The position numbers and the translations under genes are program-made. From Shewanella gelidii (GTDB taxonomy: Bacteria; Pseudomonadota; Gammaproteobacteria; Enterobacterales; Shewanellaceae), in assembly GCF_014647855.1 (NCBI RefSeq), contig NZ_BMPZ01000003.1, forward strand, positions 124,001 through 188,000: 64,000 nt of DNA. The letters run 5' to 3'. Numbering within the stretch: the first letter of the stretch is position 1; each line of letters begins with the position of its first letter. This document shows positions 37,304-46,475 of this stretch, in pieces. The notes under the pieces are model-generated. The model was not told the DNA's origin. It worked only from the letters and a program-made list of their open reading frames with translations, and made no database searches.

Positions 37304-37852
37304 ATGCGATTTAACCTTAGTATTCTATTCATCGCTTTCACACTTTTTGCCAGCATGACAAGCCTAAACTTACAGGCCAATGAGCAGCAAATTTTCGTCG
37401 TGAGGCACGTAGAAAAACTAAAAGGAAAAGATCCAGAGCTTTCAATGGCGGGGCAAAAGAGAGCAAGAGCACTTGCTGCTCTCATGGCAAACCAGCCAAT
37501 CAATATGCTTATTGCCACGCAGTTTAAACGAACACAGCAGACACTAGAGCCACTTGCACAAGCAAAGCTGTTGAATCTAACTATCGTTGCTGCTCAACGG
37601 CCGCTCATTCATCATGTTGCGCAGACAATCAACATGGCAAAATCAAGCTCTGGCAGCGTAATTATTGCCGGCCACTCCAATACGGTTCCGATGATTTTGA
37701 CGGCTTTGGGGATAAAGCAGCCTATTGAACTAACAGAGTCAGACTACGGCGATCTTTTTTTGCTAAACCTCAAAGATGACCAACTCATCAGCTGGAAACG
37801 CTCGCATTTTGGTGATGCACCAACCCTCAAACAAATACAAAATGTGAGATAA
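37304..37852 (+). CDS. Periplasmic histidine phosphatase family protein
   Basis: A 182-residue exported protein with signal peptide (about 1-25, ILFIAFTLFASMTSLNLQA). It has the phosphoglycerate-mutase-like fold: IFVVRHVEKLKGKDPELSMAG with catalytic His in RHVEK (in place of RHGE), ATQFKRTQQTLEPLA, and VIIAGHSNTVPMIL with the second histidine. Close in type to SixA/Ais-like small phosphatases; substrate unknown. It is transcribed alone, divergent from the DUF5610 gene. Confidence 0.85.
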   Translation: MRFNLSILFIAFTLFASMTSLNLQANEQQIFVVRHVEKLKGKDPELSMAGQKRARALAALMANQPINMLIATQFKRTQQTLEPLAQAKLLNLTIVAAQRPLIHHVAQTINMAKSSSGSVIIAGHSNTVPMILTALGIKQPIELTESDYGDLFLLNLKDDQLISWKRSHFGDAPTLKQIQNVR

Positions 37853-37906
37853 AACAAGCGTCAAAAGTTTACATTTTCCCCGCAAGATCCAAAAATCAAA
37901 TTTATT

Positions 37907-37935
37907 TTGAAGCTTGGTCACAAAACGTGTAAAAT
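37907..37935 (+). promoter_or_regulatory. Sigma-70 promoter of the small Cys protein gene
   Basis: TTGAAG (37907-37912) and TAAAAT (37930-37935) are separated by exactly 17 bases. Transcription would begin near 37942, 34 bases before the TTG start codon. Confidence 0.6.
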
Positions 37936-37975
37936 ATTCGACTTTAGGCTTAGTCATGTTTCGAGGAAGGTTCTT

Positions 37976-38197
37976 TTGAACTCAAGTTGCGTAGAAAATC
38001 AACTGCCATCCAAGGCGATTAGCGCGAGCTGTCGTAGCTGTGATCGGTTAGCTGAAATAGAAGGCGAACTCGTATGTTTCAGAAAAGGTAGAATAACCAA
38101 GCTTCTGCCTGTAAGTGAAACCACAGGCACTGTGACCAAACTCAATTTGCTTTGTGAAGGTTGGCAGCAACAATCTCAGCTAGCGAGAGCATTTTAG
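37976..38197 (+). CDS. Small cysteine-containing protein, TTG start
   Basis: A 73-residue protein, start read as TTG because a strong GAGGAAGG site lies five bases upstream and the promoter covers the longer frame. It contains SCRSCDRL near residues 20-26 and two further cysteines (ELVCFRKG, NLLCEGWQQ), which could bind zinc. No membrane segment. I do not recognise the family. The good promoter and ribosome binding site are the main reasons for calling it. Confidence 0.5.
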   Translation: MNSSCVENQLPSKAISASCRSCDRLAEIEGELVCFRKGRITKLLPVSETTGTVTKLNLLCEGWQQQSQLARAF

Positions 38198-38431
38198 TCG
38201 TTCCATATCTACAAATACTGAAGATCTCGAACTCTTTAGATAATTTAGACTTTATCAGCCCAGTCATCACTCAATACCATCTATATATTTTATGTGTGCC
38301 GCAGCATTCTCGCTTTGGCGCACGCAGTTCATAATATGACTACTTCTATCATACGCTCTTGAGAATATGACAAGCTTCGTTTCATGTTCAGAGAACTTGA
38401 TGTCCTTAGTCCACTCATTCACGATTTAATG

Positions 38432-38671
38432 CTACGAAAATAAAGTGGCGACTGCTGGAATGTCTTTGTACTGAGGCTGACTCCTCAGCACCTTTTCAAT
38501 TGTTAAGCCCCTAGTACTTACGATTAAGCCAGCATTTAATTCATCATAAATAGTTTGCAGGTGCTGACAATCTACATGTTTTTGAGCCAACATAGCCTTC
38601 AAGGCAGACCAATCACTTTGGGTACTTTGCTTTTTACCTTCGACCATCACTCGAATCGGGATATTGTTCAC
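38432..38671 (-). CDS. Small hypothetical protein
   Basis: A 79-residue frame with a GTG start and GGAG eight bases upstream. Composition is that of a soluble helical protein (SDWSALKAMLAQKHVDCQHL, LTIEKVLRSQPQYKDIP). No family recognised and no close operon partner. The region 38198-38431 beside it holds nothing I can name. Moderate to low confidence that it is a gene. Confidence 0.4.
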   Translation of the reverse strand: MNNIPIRVMVEGKKQSTQSDWSALKAMLAQKHVDCQHLQTIYDELNAGLIVSTRGLTIEKVLRSQPQYKDIPAVATLFS

Positions 38672-38803
38672 TCACTAGGCTCCATTACAACAATCTCTAG
38701 GCATAAAGCCACCTTCACGCCCCAACAATTTATCCCTGAATTTTACACGACAACACTGTACTGCAGCTGAACTATGCGTGCTGATAATATTGATGATGAA
38801 CAA

Positions 38804-40576
38804 TTATTGGTTTTGGATATTCCAGAGTTTTGCATAAAGACCTTTAGCTTCAAGAAGCGAGTCATGATCCCCTTGCTCAACAATACACCCTTTACTTAAT
38901 ACAATAATTTTATCTGCATCGGTAATCGTCGACAGTCGATGTGCTATGACCAAGCTGGTATGATCTTTAGCAGCGTCACTCAAAGCCTCCAATATTGCTT
39001 TTTCAGAGCGGCTATCCAGAGAAGACGTTGCTTCATCAAATACCATGATCGGCGCGTTTTTAAGCACGGCCCTTGCAATCGCCACCCGCTGTTTTTCTCC
39101 CCCAGATAGTTTAAGCCCACGTTCTCCGACTTTCGTGTCCCAGCCAGCGGGTAGCTCGGCAACAAAGTCACTTAAGTGAGCCAGTTTAATCGCCTGCAGC
39201 ACTTCATCTTCAGACGCATTTGGGCGACCGTATAGAATATTGGCATATAGCGTATCGTTAAATAGCACAGTGTCTTGGGGGACTATCGCGATCAGTCGGC
39301 GCAATGAGTTTAACGTCAACGTTTGAATGTCCACGCCATCGAGCGTAATTTTACCGCGATTCAAATTGTAAAAACGGAACAACAGCTTCACGATAGTCGA
39401 TTTGCCAGCGCCACTATCACCAACCACGGCCACTTTCTGCCCTGGTTTTATATCAAAATCTACACCATGCAAAATTTCACGATCATCGTAGCTAAATCCA
39501 ACATCTTCAAACTGGATATGGCCCACAAGCTGCTGATGCTTTATCGCGCCATCACAATCAAAGACCTTGGGAGAGCGTTCAAGCAAGCCAAACATTCGTT
39601 CAATATTGGCTAAAGCGCCTCGGATTTCACGATAAACAAAGCCGAGGAAATTAAGTGGAATAAACAGCTGCATCATAAATGCGTTAATCAGGACAAAGTC
39701 ACCAAGGCTCATGTTCCCGTAGGAAACTTGGTAAGCTGCCAGCGCCATCATAGCCGTCATTGCAGTGGCAATAATTAGCGCTTGACCTGCATTTAAAGCA
39801 AACAAAGAAAGACGATTTTTCCGCTTTGCGTTTTCCCACGTTGCTAAAGCATCATCATATAAGCCTGCTTCATATTGTTCATTATTAAAATACTTGACCG
39901 TTTCGTAGTTCAACAAACTATCTATCGCTCTAGTGTTTGATGCGGAGTCAGCTTTTGCTGCCTCTCGTACATATTCAGTTCGCCATTCAGTTGCTTTAAC
40001 TGAAAAAAAGCCATAGGCAACCACTGAAACCAAGGTGATGGACGCAAAACCAACTCCATAATTGAACAGTAAAATCCCAATCACCAAACCGATTTCCAAA
40101 ATCGTCGGTACAATATTAAACACCATAAAACGCATCAGAAAGCTCACGCCACTGGTGCCTCGTTCAATATCTCGAGATAAGCCCCCTGTGCGTCGCTCCA
40201 AATGAAAATCTAAATCGAGTTGGTGTAAATGTTCAAACACCACGAGACCTAAACGACGTATGGCACGTTCAGTTACTCGGCCGAACAGCACATCACGGAT
40301 CTCTCCGATCACCACAGTCAAAAAACGTAGTGCACCATATGCCAACACGAGTGCCAATGGTACTGCAATGATTTGTGCTTGTAGGTTCGTGTCTAAGGTA
40401 TCGACTAAGTCCTTCAGCACAAACGGCAAACCCACACTCGTTAACTTAGCGATAATCAAACAAGACATCGCTAACGCAATTCGTCCTTTAAACTCTAGTA
40501 AATAAGGCCATAGCAGCTTCAGTACTTGCCAATTTAGCTTTTCTATAGGGCCGTCAAAATATAACGATGGGCGCAT
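38804..40576 (-). CDS. Atm1/HMT1-type ABC exporter (fused permease and ATPase)
   Basis: A 590-residue half-transporter that works as a homodimer in the inner membrane. Six membrane segments lie in residues 1-320 (WPYLLEFKGRIALAMSCLII near the start, then ERRTGGLSRDIERGTSGVSF between helices, typical of Atm1/HMT1). The ATPase has VAVVGDSGAGKSTIVKLLF, Q loop IVPQDTVLF, signature LSGGEKQR and IMVFDEATSSLDS. Relatives export glutathione-linked metals or sulfur compounds; the exact substrate here is inference. Transcribed alone. Confidence 0.9.
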   Translation of the reverse strand: MRPSLYFDGPIEKLNWQVLKLLWPYLLEFKGRIALAMSCLIIAKLTSVGLPFVLKDLVDTLDTNLQAQIIAVPLALVLAYGALRFLTVVIGEIRDVLFGRVTERAIRRLGLVVFEHLHQLDLDFHLERRTGGLSRDIERGTSGVSFLMRFMVFNIVPTILEIGLVIGILLFNYGVGFASITLVSVVAYGFFSVKATEWRTEYVREAAKADSASNTRAIDSLLNYETVKYFNNEQYEAGLYDDALATWENAKRKNRLSLFALNAGQALIIATAMTAMMALAAYQVSYGNMSLGDFVLINAFMMQLFIPLNFLGFVYREIRGALANIERMFGLLERSPKVFDCDGAIKHQQLVGHIQFEDVGFSYDDREILHGVDFDIKPGQKVAVVGDSGAGKSTIVKLLFRFYNLNRGKITLDGVDIQTLTLNSLRRLIAIVPQDTVLFNDTLYANILYGRPNASEDEVLQAIKLAHLSDFVAELPAGWDTKVGERGLKLSGGEKQRVAIARAVLKNAPIMVFDEATSSLDSRSEKAILEALSDAAKDHTSLVIAHRLSTITDADKIIVLSKGCIVEQGDHDSLLEAKGLYAKLWNIQNQ

Positions 40577-40921
40577 TCAGATAACTCTTGTCTTAACAAT
40601 TGAAAAATAAAAACGATAGTGTGGAATCCCAGTATCTGCTGATTTCACCGCAAAAGCGAGCCTTTAAATAGCATGAGAGCAGGTGTAAATAGTTACTAAA
40701 GCAACGATTTTTTGAATTTTATTCCATCACAACTCATTCATTGACGGCGCAGAATGTTGCAAGTTGGAGCGGGAAAAAACCGACCCGAAAAGATCAGTCC
40801 AAAGTATTACTTTTTATGTCTAATTGGGTACAATAGTTAAGCATGCTCACGGTATTAATACTCAGCAAACCCCAACATGCTGAGGCCCTGATGAAAAAAT
40901 AACAATAATAAAGGATGTGCC
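40577..40921. other. Intergenic region with a hairpin before the 60-residue protein
   Basis: About 345 bases. CTCAGCA (40861-40867) and TGCTGAG (40878-40884) form a hairpin 37 bases ahead of the small gene, perhaps in its leader. Nothing else stands out. Confidence 0.45.
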
Positions 40922-41104
40922 ATGTTAGATTCTAAACAATCACAGTATCCTCCACTTCCCCTCGTTCGCACTTGGGTATGGATGATGATTGAATCAGATA
41001 ATCCAGACATCAGAGAAAAAGGAAAGAGTAACTTAATTGCAACGTTTGGCAGCCTAGCCAAAGCAAATGATTATGTAGCCAATCAGTTGGCAAGCAATAA
41101 GTAA
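40922..41104 (+). CDS. Small hypothetical protein (60 aa)
   Basis: A 60-residue soluble protein with an excellent ribosome binding site (AAAGGA seven bases before ATG). It begins MLDSKQSQYPPLPLVRTW and ends ANDYVANQLASNK. The VWMMIESDNPDIREKGKSN stretch looks like a compact helical fold. It is flanked by divergent and convergent genes and is probably monocistronic. I do not know the family. Confidence 0.6.
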   Translation: MLDSKQSQYPPLPLVRTWVWMMIESDNPDIREKGKSNLIATFGSLAKANDYVANQLASNK

Positions 41105-41157
41105 CTTGGGTTTAAAAAGCCTCCCGCTATAAAGCTGCCTCCCAGCAACGCAAAAAC

Positions 41158-41186
41158 ACAAAAAAAGACCCGCCAGAATGACGGGT
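41158..41186 (-). terminator. aroG terminator
   Basis: ACCCG and CGGGT with inner CA/TG pairs form a short stem; on the minus strand it is followed by TCTTTTTTT. It lies about 70 bases beyond the aroG stop. Confidence 0.7.
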
Positions 41187-41253
41187 ATTATTTCAACTCT
41201 AACCCATCGAAATTTTTATTCAATGGCAAGCCAACCTATATCCTAATTGCACA

Positions 41254-42309
41254 TTATCGCTGACGACGCGCAATGACACTTTGGTTCAACGTAGATAGGA
41301 GTTGTTCCGTATCCTGCCAACCAATACAGGCATCTGTAATACTCTGACCATACTTTAAGCTTTCACCTTCAACATAGTCTTGGCGACCTTCTTCAAGATG
41401 ACTCTCAATCATAACCCCAAATATATCTTGGTTACCTAAAGCGACCTGAGCCCCTACATTCGCCCCAACATCCAGCTGCTTTTTAAACTGTTTAGAGCTA
41501 TTGGCATGGCTTAAATCAATCATGACATTAACAGGCAGTTTCGCTTTTTGAAGTTGTTCTGTAATTTCTGCAACATGCTTAGCACTGTAGTTGGGCTCTT
41601 TGCCACCTCGTAGAATAATATGACAATCCTCATTCCCTTTGGTAGACACAATCGCTGAATGCCCATTTTTGGTCACGGATAAAAAATGGTGCGGCGCACT
41701 GGCTGCACCAATGGCATCAATTGCAACTTTAATCGTGCCATCGGTGCCGTTTTTAAAACCTACAGGACATGATAAGCCTGACGCTAATTCTCGATGTACT
41801 TGCGACTCGGTGGTACGAGCTCCAATCGCGCCCCAACACATCAAATCAGCAACATACTGAGGCGTAATCATATCGAGGAACTCACCAGCGGTCGGCATGC
41901 CTAAATCATTCAACTCAAGCAATAGTTTACGGGCCGTTCGCAAGCCATCGTTTAGACGAAAGCTATTATCCATATATGGATCGTTAATTAACCCTTTCCA
42001 ACCAACCGTCGTTCTTGGCTTTTCAAAATAAACACGCATCACGATCTCAAGCTGATCTTTATATTGCTCTCTCAGCTTCACTAACTTTTTGCCATATTCA
42101 AGGGCAGCAATAGGATCATGAATTGAACACGGCCCGACTACGATTAGCAGTTTGTCGTTATCACGCTTAAGAATTTTATGAATACCATTGCGAGCTTTAA
42201 ATACCGTTTCCGACGCGTTCTCTGTTGCTCGATAGCGCTCTAACACCGCTATTGGAGGCAATAACTCTTTTACTTCATTAATTCGAACATCATCATTTTG
42301 GTAATACAT
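41254..42309 (-). CDS. aroG: 3-deoxy-7-phosphoheptulonate synthase, AroG type
   Basis: A 351-residue class I DAHP synthase joining phosphoenolpyruvate and erythrose 4-phosphate, the first step of the shikimate pathway. It starts MYYQNDDVRINEVKELLPP, nearly as E. coli AroG, and has VVGPCSIHDP, MRVYFEKPRTTVGWKGL, GARTTESQVHRELASGL, VGFKNGTDG and IDLSHANSSKQ with the metal and substrate residues. The resemblance to AroG suggests the phenylalanine-sensitive isozyme. I saw no convincing TyrR box upstream. Confidence 0.95.
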   Translation of the reverse strand: MYYQNDDVRINEVKELLPPIAVLERYRATENASETVFKARNGIHKILKRDNDKLLIVVGPCSIHDPIAALEYGKKLVKLREQYKDQLEIVMRVYFEKPRTTVGWKGLINDPYMDNSFRLNDGLRTARKLLLELNDLGMPTAGEFLDMITPQYVADLMCWGAIGARTTESQVHRELASGLSCPVGFKNGTDGTIKVAIDAIGAASAPHHFLSVTKNGHSAIVSTKGNEDCHIILRGGKEPNYSAKHVAEITEQLQKAKLPVNVMIDLSHANSSKQFKKQLDVGANVGAQVALGNQDIFGVMIESHLEEGRQDYVEGESLKYGQSITDACIGWQDTEQLLSTLNQSVIARRQR

Positions 42310-42762
42310 CCGCTTCTCTCTTTGGTATTTTTTGAATATCTCATCACAAGGTTAACCTTATCAATTTATCCAGTTTGTCTCATGATTGCAATTAACATCA
42401 CGTGAAATAAAATATCTGTTACTAACTGCATAATTTTATTGAAATTAGTGTATTACCAAAATAAAAGTTGCGAATCATGTTCAAGTCGCAGGGCCTTATC
42501 TATTCTATAGATAAGACAGATTCAAACCATCCCTAAGCATTTTACAAGTTTTTTCCTCATCCAAAGCTAAGAGTAACTTAACCTCACCCGCTAAAGCTTA
42601 CTGACCTTCGAAAGCTTCTCTTCATCATAGAGCTACGCGGGGCCCATCTTAAATCTAAACGGTACAACCCAATATAAACACGTTTTACACGTCTTTCCCG
42701 CCATGAACGGGTTTCTGTAATCATTAAATTTTGTCTTTCATTCTCATGGCCTATTGAGCGGA
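42310..42762. other. Region between aroG and the periplasmic binding-like gene
   Basis: About 450 bases. AT-rich near aroG, where its promoter should be. TTTTACACGT at 42684-42693 faintly recalls a TyrR half site but has no partner. Nothing else supported. Confidence 0.45.
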
Positions 42763-43584
42763 ATGAGATTTGTTCGTAAACTTATTCTCATGCATCAATT
42801 AAAACATCTCAACATTAAGAGCATGCAGCCATGCCGAGTGACTCATTTGTTCACTCAATCATTGTTTTGGCTTGTGGTTTTTTTATGGAGTAATAGTTCT
42901 ACTGCCGACTCATCTGCACTTGATGAGGGCATCAGCTTTGCTGCAAGTAACACCATTGCCCCTTATTTTTATCCGCAACAACCAGGGGGAATTCAGTATG
43001 AATTGTTGAATGCTGCTCTCACTCGCCAAAATATGTTTATAAAACGAGTTACGCTAGCCCCTAATCGCAGAGCACTGCGACTTGTGCTCTCAGAAGCGGA
43101 AGATTGTCTTGTCAATGCACCTGAAAATATCCCTCAATTACATTACACCCAAAGCCTGAACGAATATCAAAATAGCGTTTTCACACTCACAGACTCTCGA
43201 TTACTGCTTAATGAAGTAGAAGACTTAGAAACCATTTCTTTACTCGCCTTTCAAAATGCATCTAAGTTTCTCGGTGCAAGGTTTTCTCAAATGGTCAAAA
43301 ACAACCCCAACTATAATGAAATCGATAATCAACAGAGTCAGATCTTTATGTTATTTACAGGTCGGGTTCAGGCTATCGTGTTGGAAAGAAGGATCTTTGA
43401 ATTTTACCGACAAATGCTAGCAACCAGAGTCGATACCAGCAAAAGCGTCACTGAATTTGCATTGTTTAAAAAGGCTCCTCGCAAAGTTGCCTGCAGGAAT
43501 AAACGTATAGTTCAGCGCTTAGATGCAGCGATTGCAGATTTAAGAAATACCCCGCAATATCAGAAAATTCTCAGCCTTCACTAA
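42763..43584 (+). CDS. Periplasmic solute-binding-like protein
   Basis: About 273 residues. A hydrophobic segment (LFTQSLFWLVVFLWSNSSTA) acts as signal peptide but sits some 30 residues from the first ATG, so an internal start (ATG 42790 or 42823) is possible. The mature part resembles family 3 solute-binding proteins: FAASNTIAPYFYPQQPGGIQ, LVLSEAEDCLVNAP, and a C-terminal LDAAIADLRNTPQYQKIL typical of that fold. No transporter genes are adjacent, so it may sense rather than feed a permease. Ligand unknown. Confidence 0.65.
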   Translation: MRFVRKLILMHQLKHLNIKSMQPCRVTHLFTQSLFWLVVFLWSNSSTADSSALDEGISFAASNTIAPYFYPQQPGGIQYELLNAALTRQNMFIKRVTLAPNRRALRLVLSEAEDCLVNAPENIPQLHYTQSLNEYQNSVFTLTDSRLLLNEVEDLETISLLAFQNASKFLGARFSQMVKNNPNYNEIDNQQSQIFMLFTGRVQAIVLERRIFEFYRQMLATRVDTSKSVTEFALFKKAPRKVACRNKRIVQRLDAAIADLRNTPQYQKILSLH

Positions 43585-43663
43585 CAATTCTCTACGTCTT
43601 GCAACATTCATGAGTTTCAAACGAGCAGTATAGTTGATTATCTTGCCTCACCGCTGGAGCAAA

Positions 43664-44836
43664 CTAATGAGCCTTCATTGCATGTAACTTGGCTTGATAG
43701 CGTTTTTTACTATTGAGATCGCCTGTCAATGCCAATGCTTTTTGCATATTTTTTTTCGCTCGCTTTTTATCACCAGTTGCCCAATACGTTCTAGAAAGAC
43801 CGAAATAGAACTCATGCCGGTAATCTGCTTTTTCAACGGCACGCTTATACCAAAGTATGGCTTCACGATACTCTTTATCAAAATAAGCTTGCTGCGCAAT
43901 ATCAAAATAGTAGTAAGGGTTATTTATGCGGCTTAACTCCAGCACACGATGGACTTCAGCCCACTCTTCCAAACGATTTTGAGAGCCAAGTAAAACAGCA
44001 TAATTAAATAATGTATTTAACTGCTTCGGCGCAATATTCAGCGCAAACTTGTAGGCACTCTCAGACGCCTCCAACAAACTCTTATGTCGGTATATTACTG
44101 CCAAATTATTAATCGCCGGAACAAAGTCCGGCTTTGCATTTAAACTCTGCTTGAGCAATGCGTAAGCTCGGTCATAATGCTTATGCACCAAGGACTCTGC
44201 AGCCATATTGTTGTAAAACATTGCGATCACGGTTTGACGATCAACTTCCCGTTTTGCATAGCCTCGCACCGCTCTTTCAGGCAAAAAATCAATGAGTATT
44301 TTTGTTTTCCGCAAGCTTACCGCTTGATGGCTTTCAACAGAGTTAAGCCGAAGATTGATATGACCATTCACAAAGTAAAATTGACCTTGTTTGTCCCAAA
44401 CTGGTGGAACATCCACCTCTTGAAATTCAACATTGATATTGAGCGTTTCAGCCAGTGCCGCAGTTAGCAATACTAAAGAGAGACAATTCCCTTCACGATC
44501 GGCATACGTTTCGCTCGCTACCCTAGTAATATTGTCTCGATAAGCAAATCCACCTTGACTCGCATTAATATAGTTTGCGAGCCACTCGTTCTCTTCAAGG
44601 GCGCTTACGCTGTGGCGCTTTTGCATGGTGTATTTACGACGTACTTCATTTTTGACGGATGCGGGCAACTCGAATAGTTGTTCTGGCGTAGGTATACCTT
44701 CCACAGAAGAAAAATAAGCATCATGAAATAACTGGTTTACTTCATGAGCCGTCACATGATTCGATTTGTGACTCGCACAGCCAACGATCCAAACCAAACA
44801 ACATAAGCCCAAGCTGAGCCGGAATAGGTTTCGCAT
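43664..44836 (-). CDS. TPR-containing lipoprotein with transglutaminase-like segment
   Basis: A 390-residue lipoprotein: signal with lipobox WIVGC (Cys20). The middle part (about 100-190) has DREGNCLSLVLLTAALAETL and FYFVNGHINLRL, resembling the Cys and His blocks of a transglutaminase-like fold. From about 210 on there are tetratricopeptide repeats (HYDRAYALLKQSLNAKPDFV, NNLAVIYRHKSLLEASESAY, REAILWYKRAVEKADYRHEF). Probably a periplasmic scaffold or peptidase-like protein; function unknown. Monocistronic. Confidence 0.78.
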   Translation of the reverse strand: MRNLFRLSLGLCCLVWIVGCASHKSNHVTAHEVNQLFHDAYFSSVEGIPTPEQLFELPASVKNEVRRKYTMQKRHSVSALEENEWLANYINASQGGFAYRDNITRVASETYADREGNCLSLVLLTAALAETLNINVEFQEVDVPPVWDKQGQFYFVNGHINLRLNSVESHQAVSLRKTKILIDFLPERAVRGYAKREVDRQTVIAMFYNNMAAESLVHKHYDRAYALLKQSLNAKPDFVPAINNLAVIYRHKSLLEASESAYKFALNIAPKQLNTLFNYAVLLGSQNRLEEWAEVHRVLELSRINNPYYYFDIAQQAYFDKEYREAILWYKRAVEKADYRHEFYFGLSRTYWATGDKKRAKKNMQKALALTGDLNSKKRYQAKLHAMKAH

Positions 44837-44998
44837 ACGCTTTCCTCCACACTGCGACTATTTAAGCTTAAGTCATGTTTTGCGCAGATGTCGAACCAAA
44901 ACGTTACAAAATAATAACAAATCTATTGCTGCGCTCAATCAACCTGCAGCGAACGCAGTACGGACAAATACGAAATAGGCTCAGCAATTGGCACTATC

Positions 44999-45343
44999 CT
45001 ACGGTGAATTTGGCTGGTTCTGGATTGGATCAGTTTGTATATAGAGCTGCTGGTTTTGATAAGAGTAAGGTCGATACAGTGCCGCACCACATTGATAGTG
45101 CCGATAAGGCGTGAGGCGAACGATACAGCCTACCGGTAAAGACTGTAGTATGTTTATTTGTTGCTGCATTCTTAACTGTTCTTGCCATTGATGATCTTTC
45201 AAAAGCTGGTCTCGAACCGCAAAAGCATCAAAAGACTCACTCGATTTTCGAACCACAATTTTTTCAGCAGCAAGAGCGGGTATTGCTGCTATCGCGACAA
45301 CCAGCAATATCAGCACCATACAATTAAAGAGTATCGATTTCAT
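44999..45343 (-). CDS. Small exported protein of unknown function
   Basis: A 114-residue protein with a signal peptide (MKSILFNCMVLILLVVAIAA, cleavage near ALAAE). The start at 45343 has GGGAGG five bases upstream and is preferred over an in-frame start 15 codons earlier. The mature part is Gln- and Tyr-rich (QEQLRMQQQINILQ, PYRHYQCGAALYRPYSYQNQ) with two cysteines. I recognise no family. Confidence 0.6.
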   Translation of the reverse strand: MKSILFNCMVLILLVVAIAAIPALAAEKIVVRKSSESFDAFAVRDQLLKDHQWQEQLRMQQQINILQSLPVGCIVRLTPYRHYQCGAALYRPYSYQNQQLYIQTDPIQNQPNSP

Positions 45344-45446
45344 CGTCGCCTCCCCATTCAATCCACATACAACGGTTACACCAGACAAACAACGTCAGCC
45401 CAATGAGTACACTTTACACTCAATCGAGTAAAAATCAGACATAAAA

Positions 45447-45474
45447 AAAGCAAAGAGCTAATGCTCTTTGCTTT
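45447..45474 (-). terminator. Terminator of the DUF481 gene
   Basis: AAAGCAAAGAGC and GCTCTTTGCTTT form a perfect 12-base stem around TAAT, with a T run on the minus strand, 17 bases after the stop codon. Confidence 0.92.
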
Positions 45475-45490
45475 CGAAATCGCCGTAAGT

Positions 45491-46231
45491 TTAAAAAGAA
45501 TAGAGTAGCGTCATGTTTGTTTCAGTATCTGTGCTTTCTTTGTTATCCAGTGGCTCGTCATTGTAACGAACCACAACTGCAAACTTCATTGCTAAAGCAC
45601 CAACAATATTTGCAGTTAGTGACGTTTCTGAGCGCGCGATGAGGTTATCACCATAATCAGCAATAAATTCTTGCTTAAACTTCGCACTTTCACCGATAGC
45701 TGCTTCGTAATTTAAAACACCATGCACGACCATGCTATCTTCTGTTTTATAACCTAATTCAGCCTGCTGCTCGTCATCAAGACGCTGGTACAAGTAACCG
45801 GGGCCAATTTCAGCTTTCAAAGTGCTTTTTTCGCTCAATACAAACTTATGACCATAACCCGCTGCAGCTGCCAATTTGTAGTCATAACCCGTAAATGGGT
45901 CAACCTCATAGCTTGCTCCAGCAAAAATATAACTTGATTCGTTCAGTTTATAGTCGCCCTGAAAACCAGCGAAATAGCGCTTCGCAGTCACTTCTTCCTG
46001 ATCTTCTTTGTACAGGCCTTCAAATAGGTACTGATTTTCCCAATCACCAAGCTCATGGTTAATATTTAATCGTGCTTTCACAGAAGACGTATCCGTGTTA
46101 CCAGTCGTCAGCGTCGCCCCCAGCTCTGCCTCACCAGCCCATGTGGCATCACCCTCTACAAAATTTGCCGCAGCATTTGCAGTAAAAGGCATTGTCATTG
46201 CAATCGCTGAAGCGAGTAGCATTTTTTTCAT
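45491..46231 (-). CDS. DUF481 (YdiY-like) outer membrane protein
   Basis: A 246-residue outer membrane beta-barrel. Signal peptide MKKMLLASAIAMTMPFTANA. The pattern WAGEAELGATLTTGNTDTSS, then LNINHELGDWENQYLFEGLY and the ending TNMTLLYSF are those of DUF481, sometimes described as salt-induced outer membrane proteins. ATG 46231 has GGAG eight bases upstream; the longer frame to 46261 lacks a site. It has its own terminator. Role unknown. Confidence 0.88.
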   Translation of the reverse strand: MKKMLLASAIAMTMPFTANAAANFVEGDATWAGEAELGATLTTGNTDTSSVKARLNINHELGDWENQYLFEGLYKEDQEEVTAKRYFAGFQGDYKLNESSYIFAGASYEVDPFTGYDYKLAAAAGYGHKFVLSEKSTLKAEIGPGYLYQRLDDEQQAELGYKTEDSMVVHGVLNYEAAIGESAKFKQEFIADYGDNLIARSETSLTANIVGALAMKFAVVVRYNDEPLDNKESTDTETNMTLLYSF

Positions 46232-46434
46232 ATCCATGACTCCATGTAGTCTTAAAAGCACCGCAGTTAGTGGACTTTCTGCTTGCTTAACATCTTGATT
46301 GGCTTAATTTTGCGCGCATAGTAGCACTTCGATTTATAAAATGAAATCGAAAATCATGACTCGAAAGATGGATAACCCACGTTAGATCCTGCTTAAATGC
46401 CAAAGCAAACTTGAAGTGAGAACGATAGCCACAA

Positions 46435-46459
46435 AAAAGCCGCGACATGCGCGGCTTTT
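46435..46459 (-). terminator. Terminator of the tkt-epd-pgk-fba operon
   Basis: AAAAGCCGCG and CGCGGCTTTT pair perfectly around five bases and are followed by TT and GTGG on the minus strand. It lies 17 bases after the fba stop and ends the operon. Confidence 0.92.
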
Positions 46460-46475
46460 CAATATCAAGTTTAAT

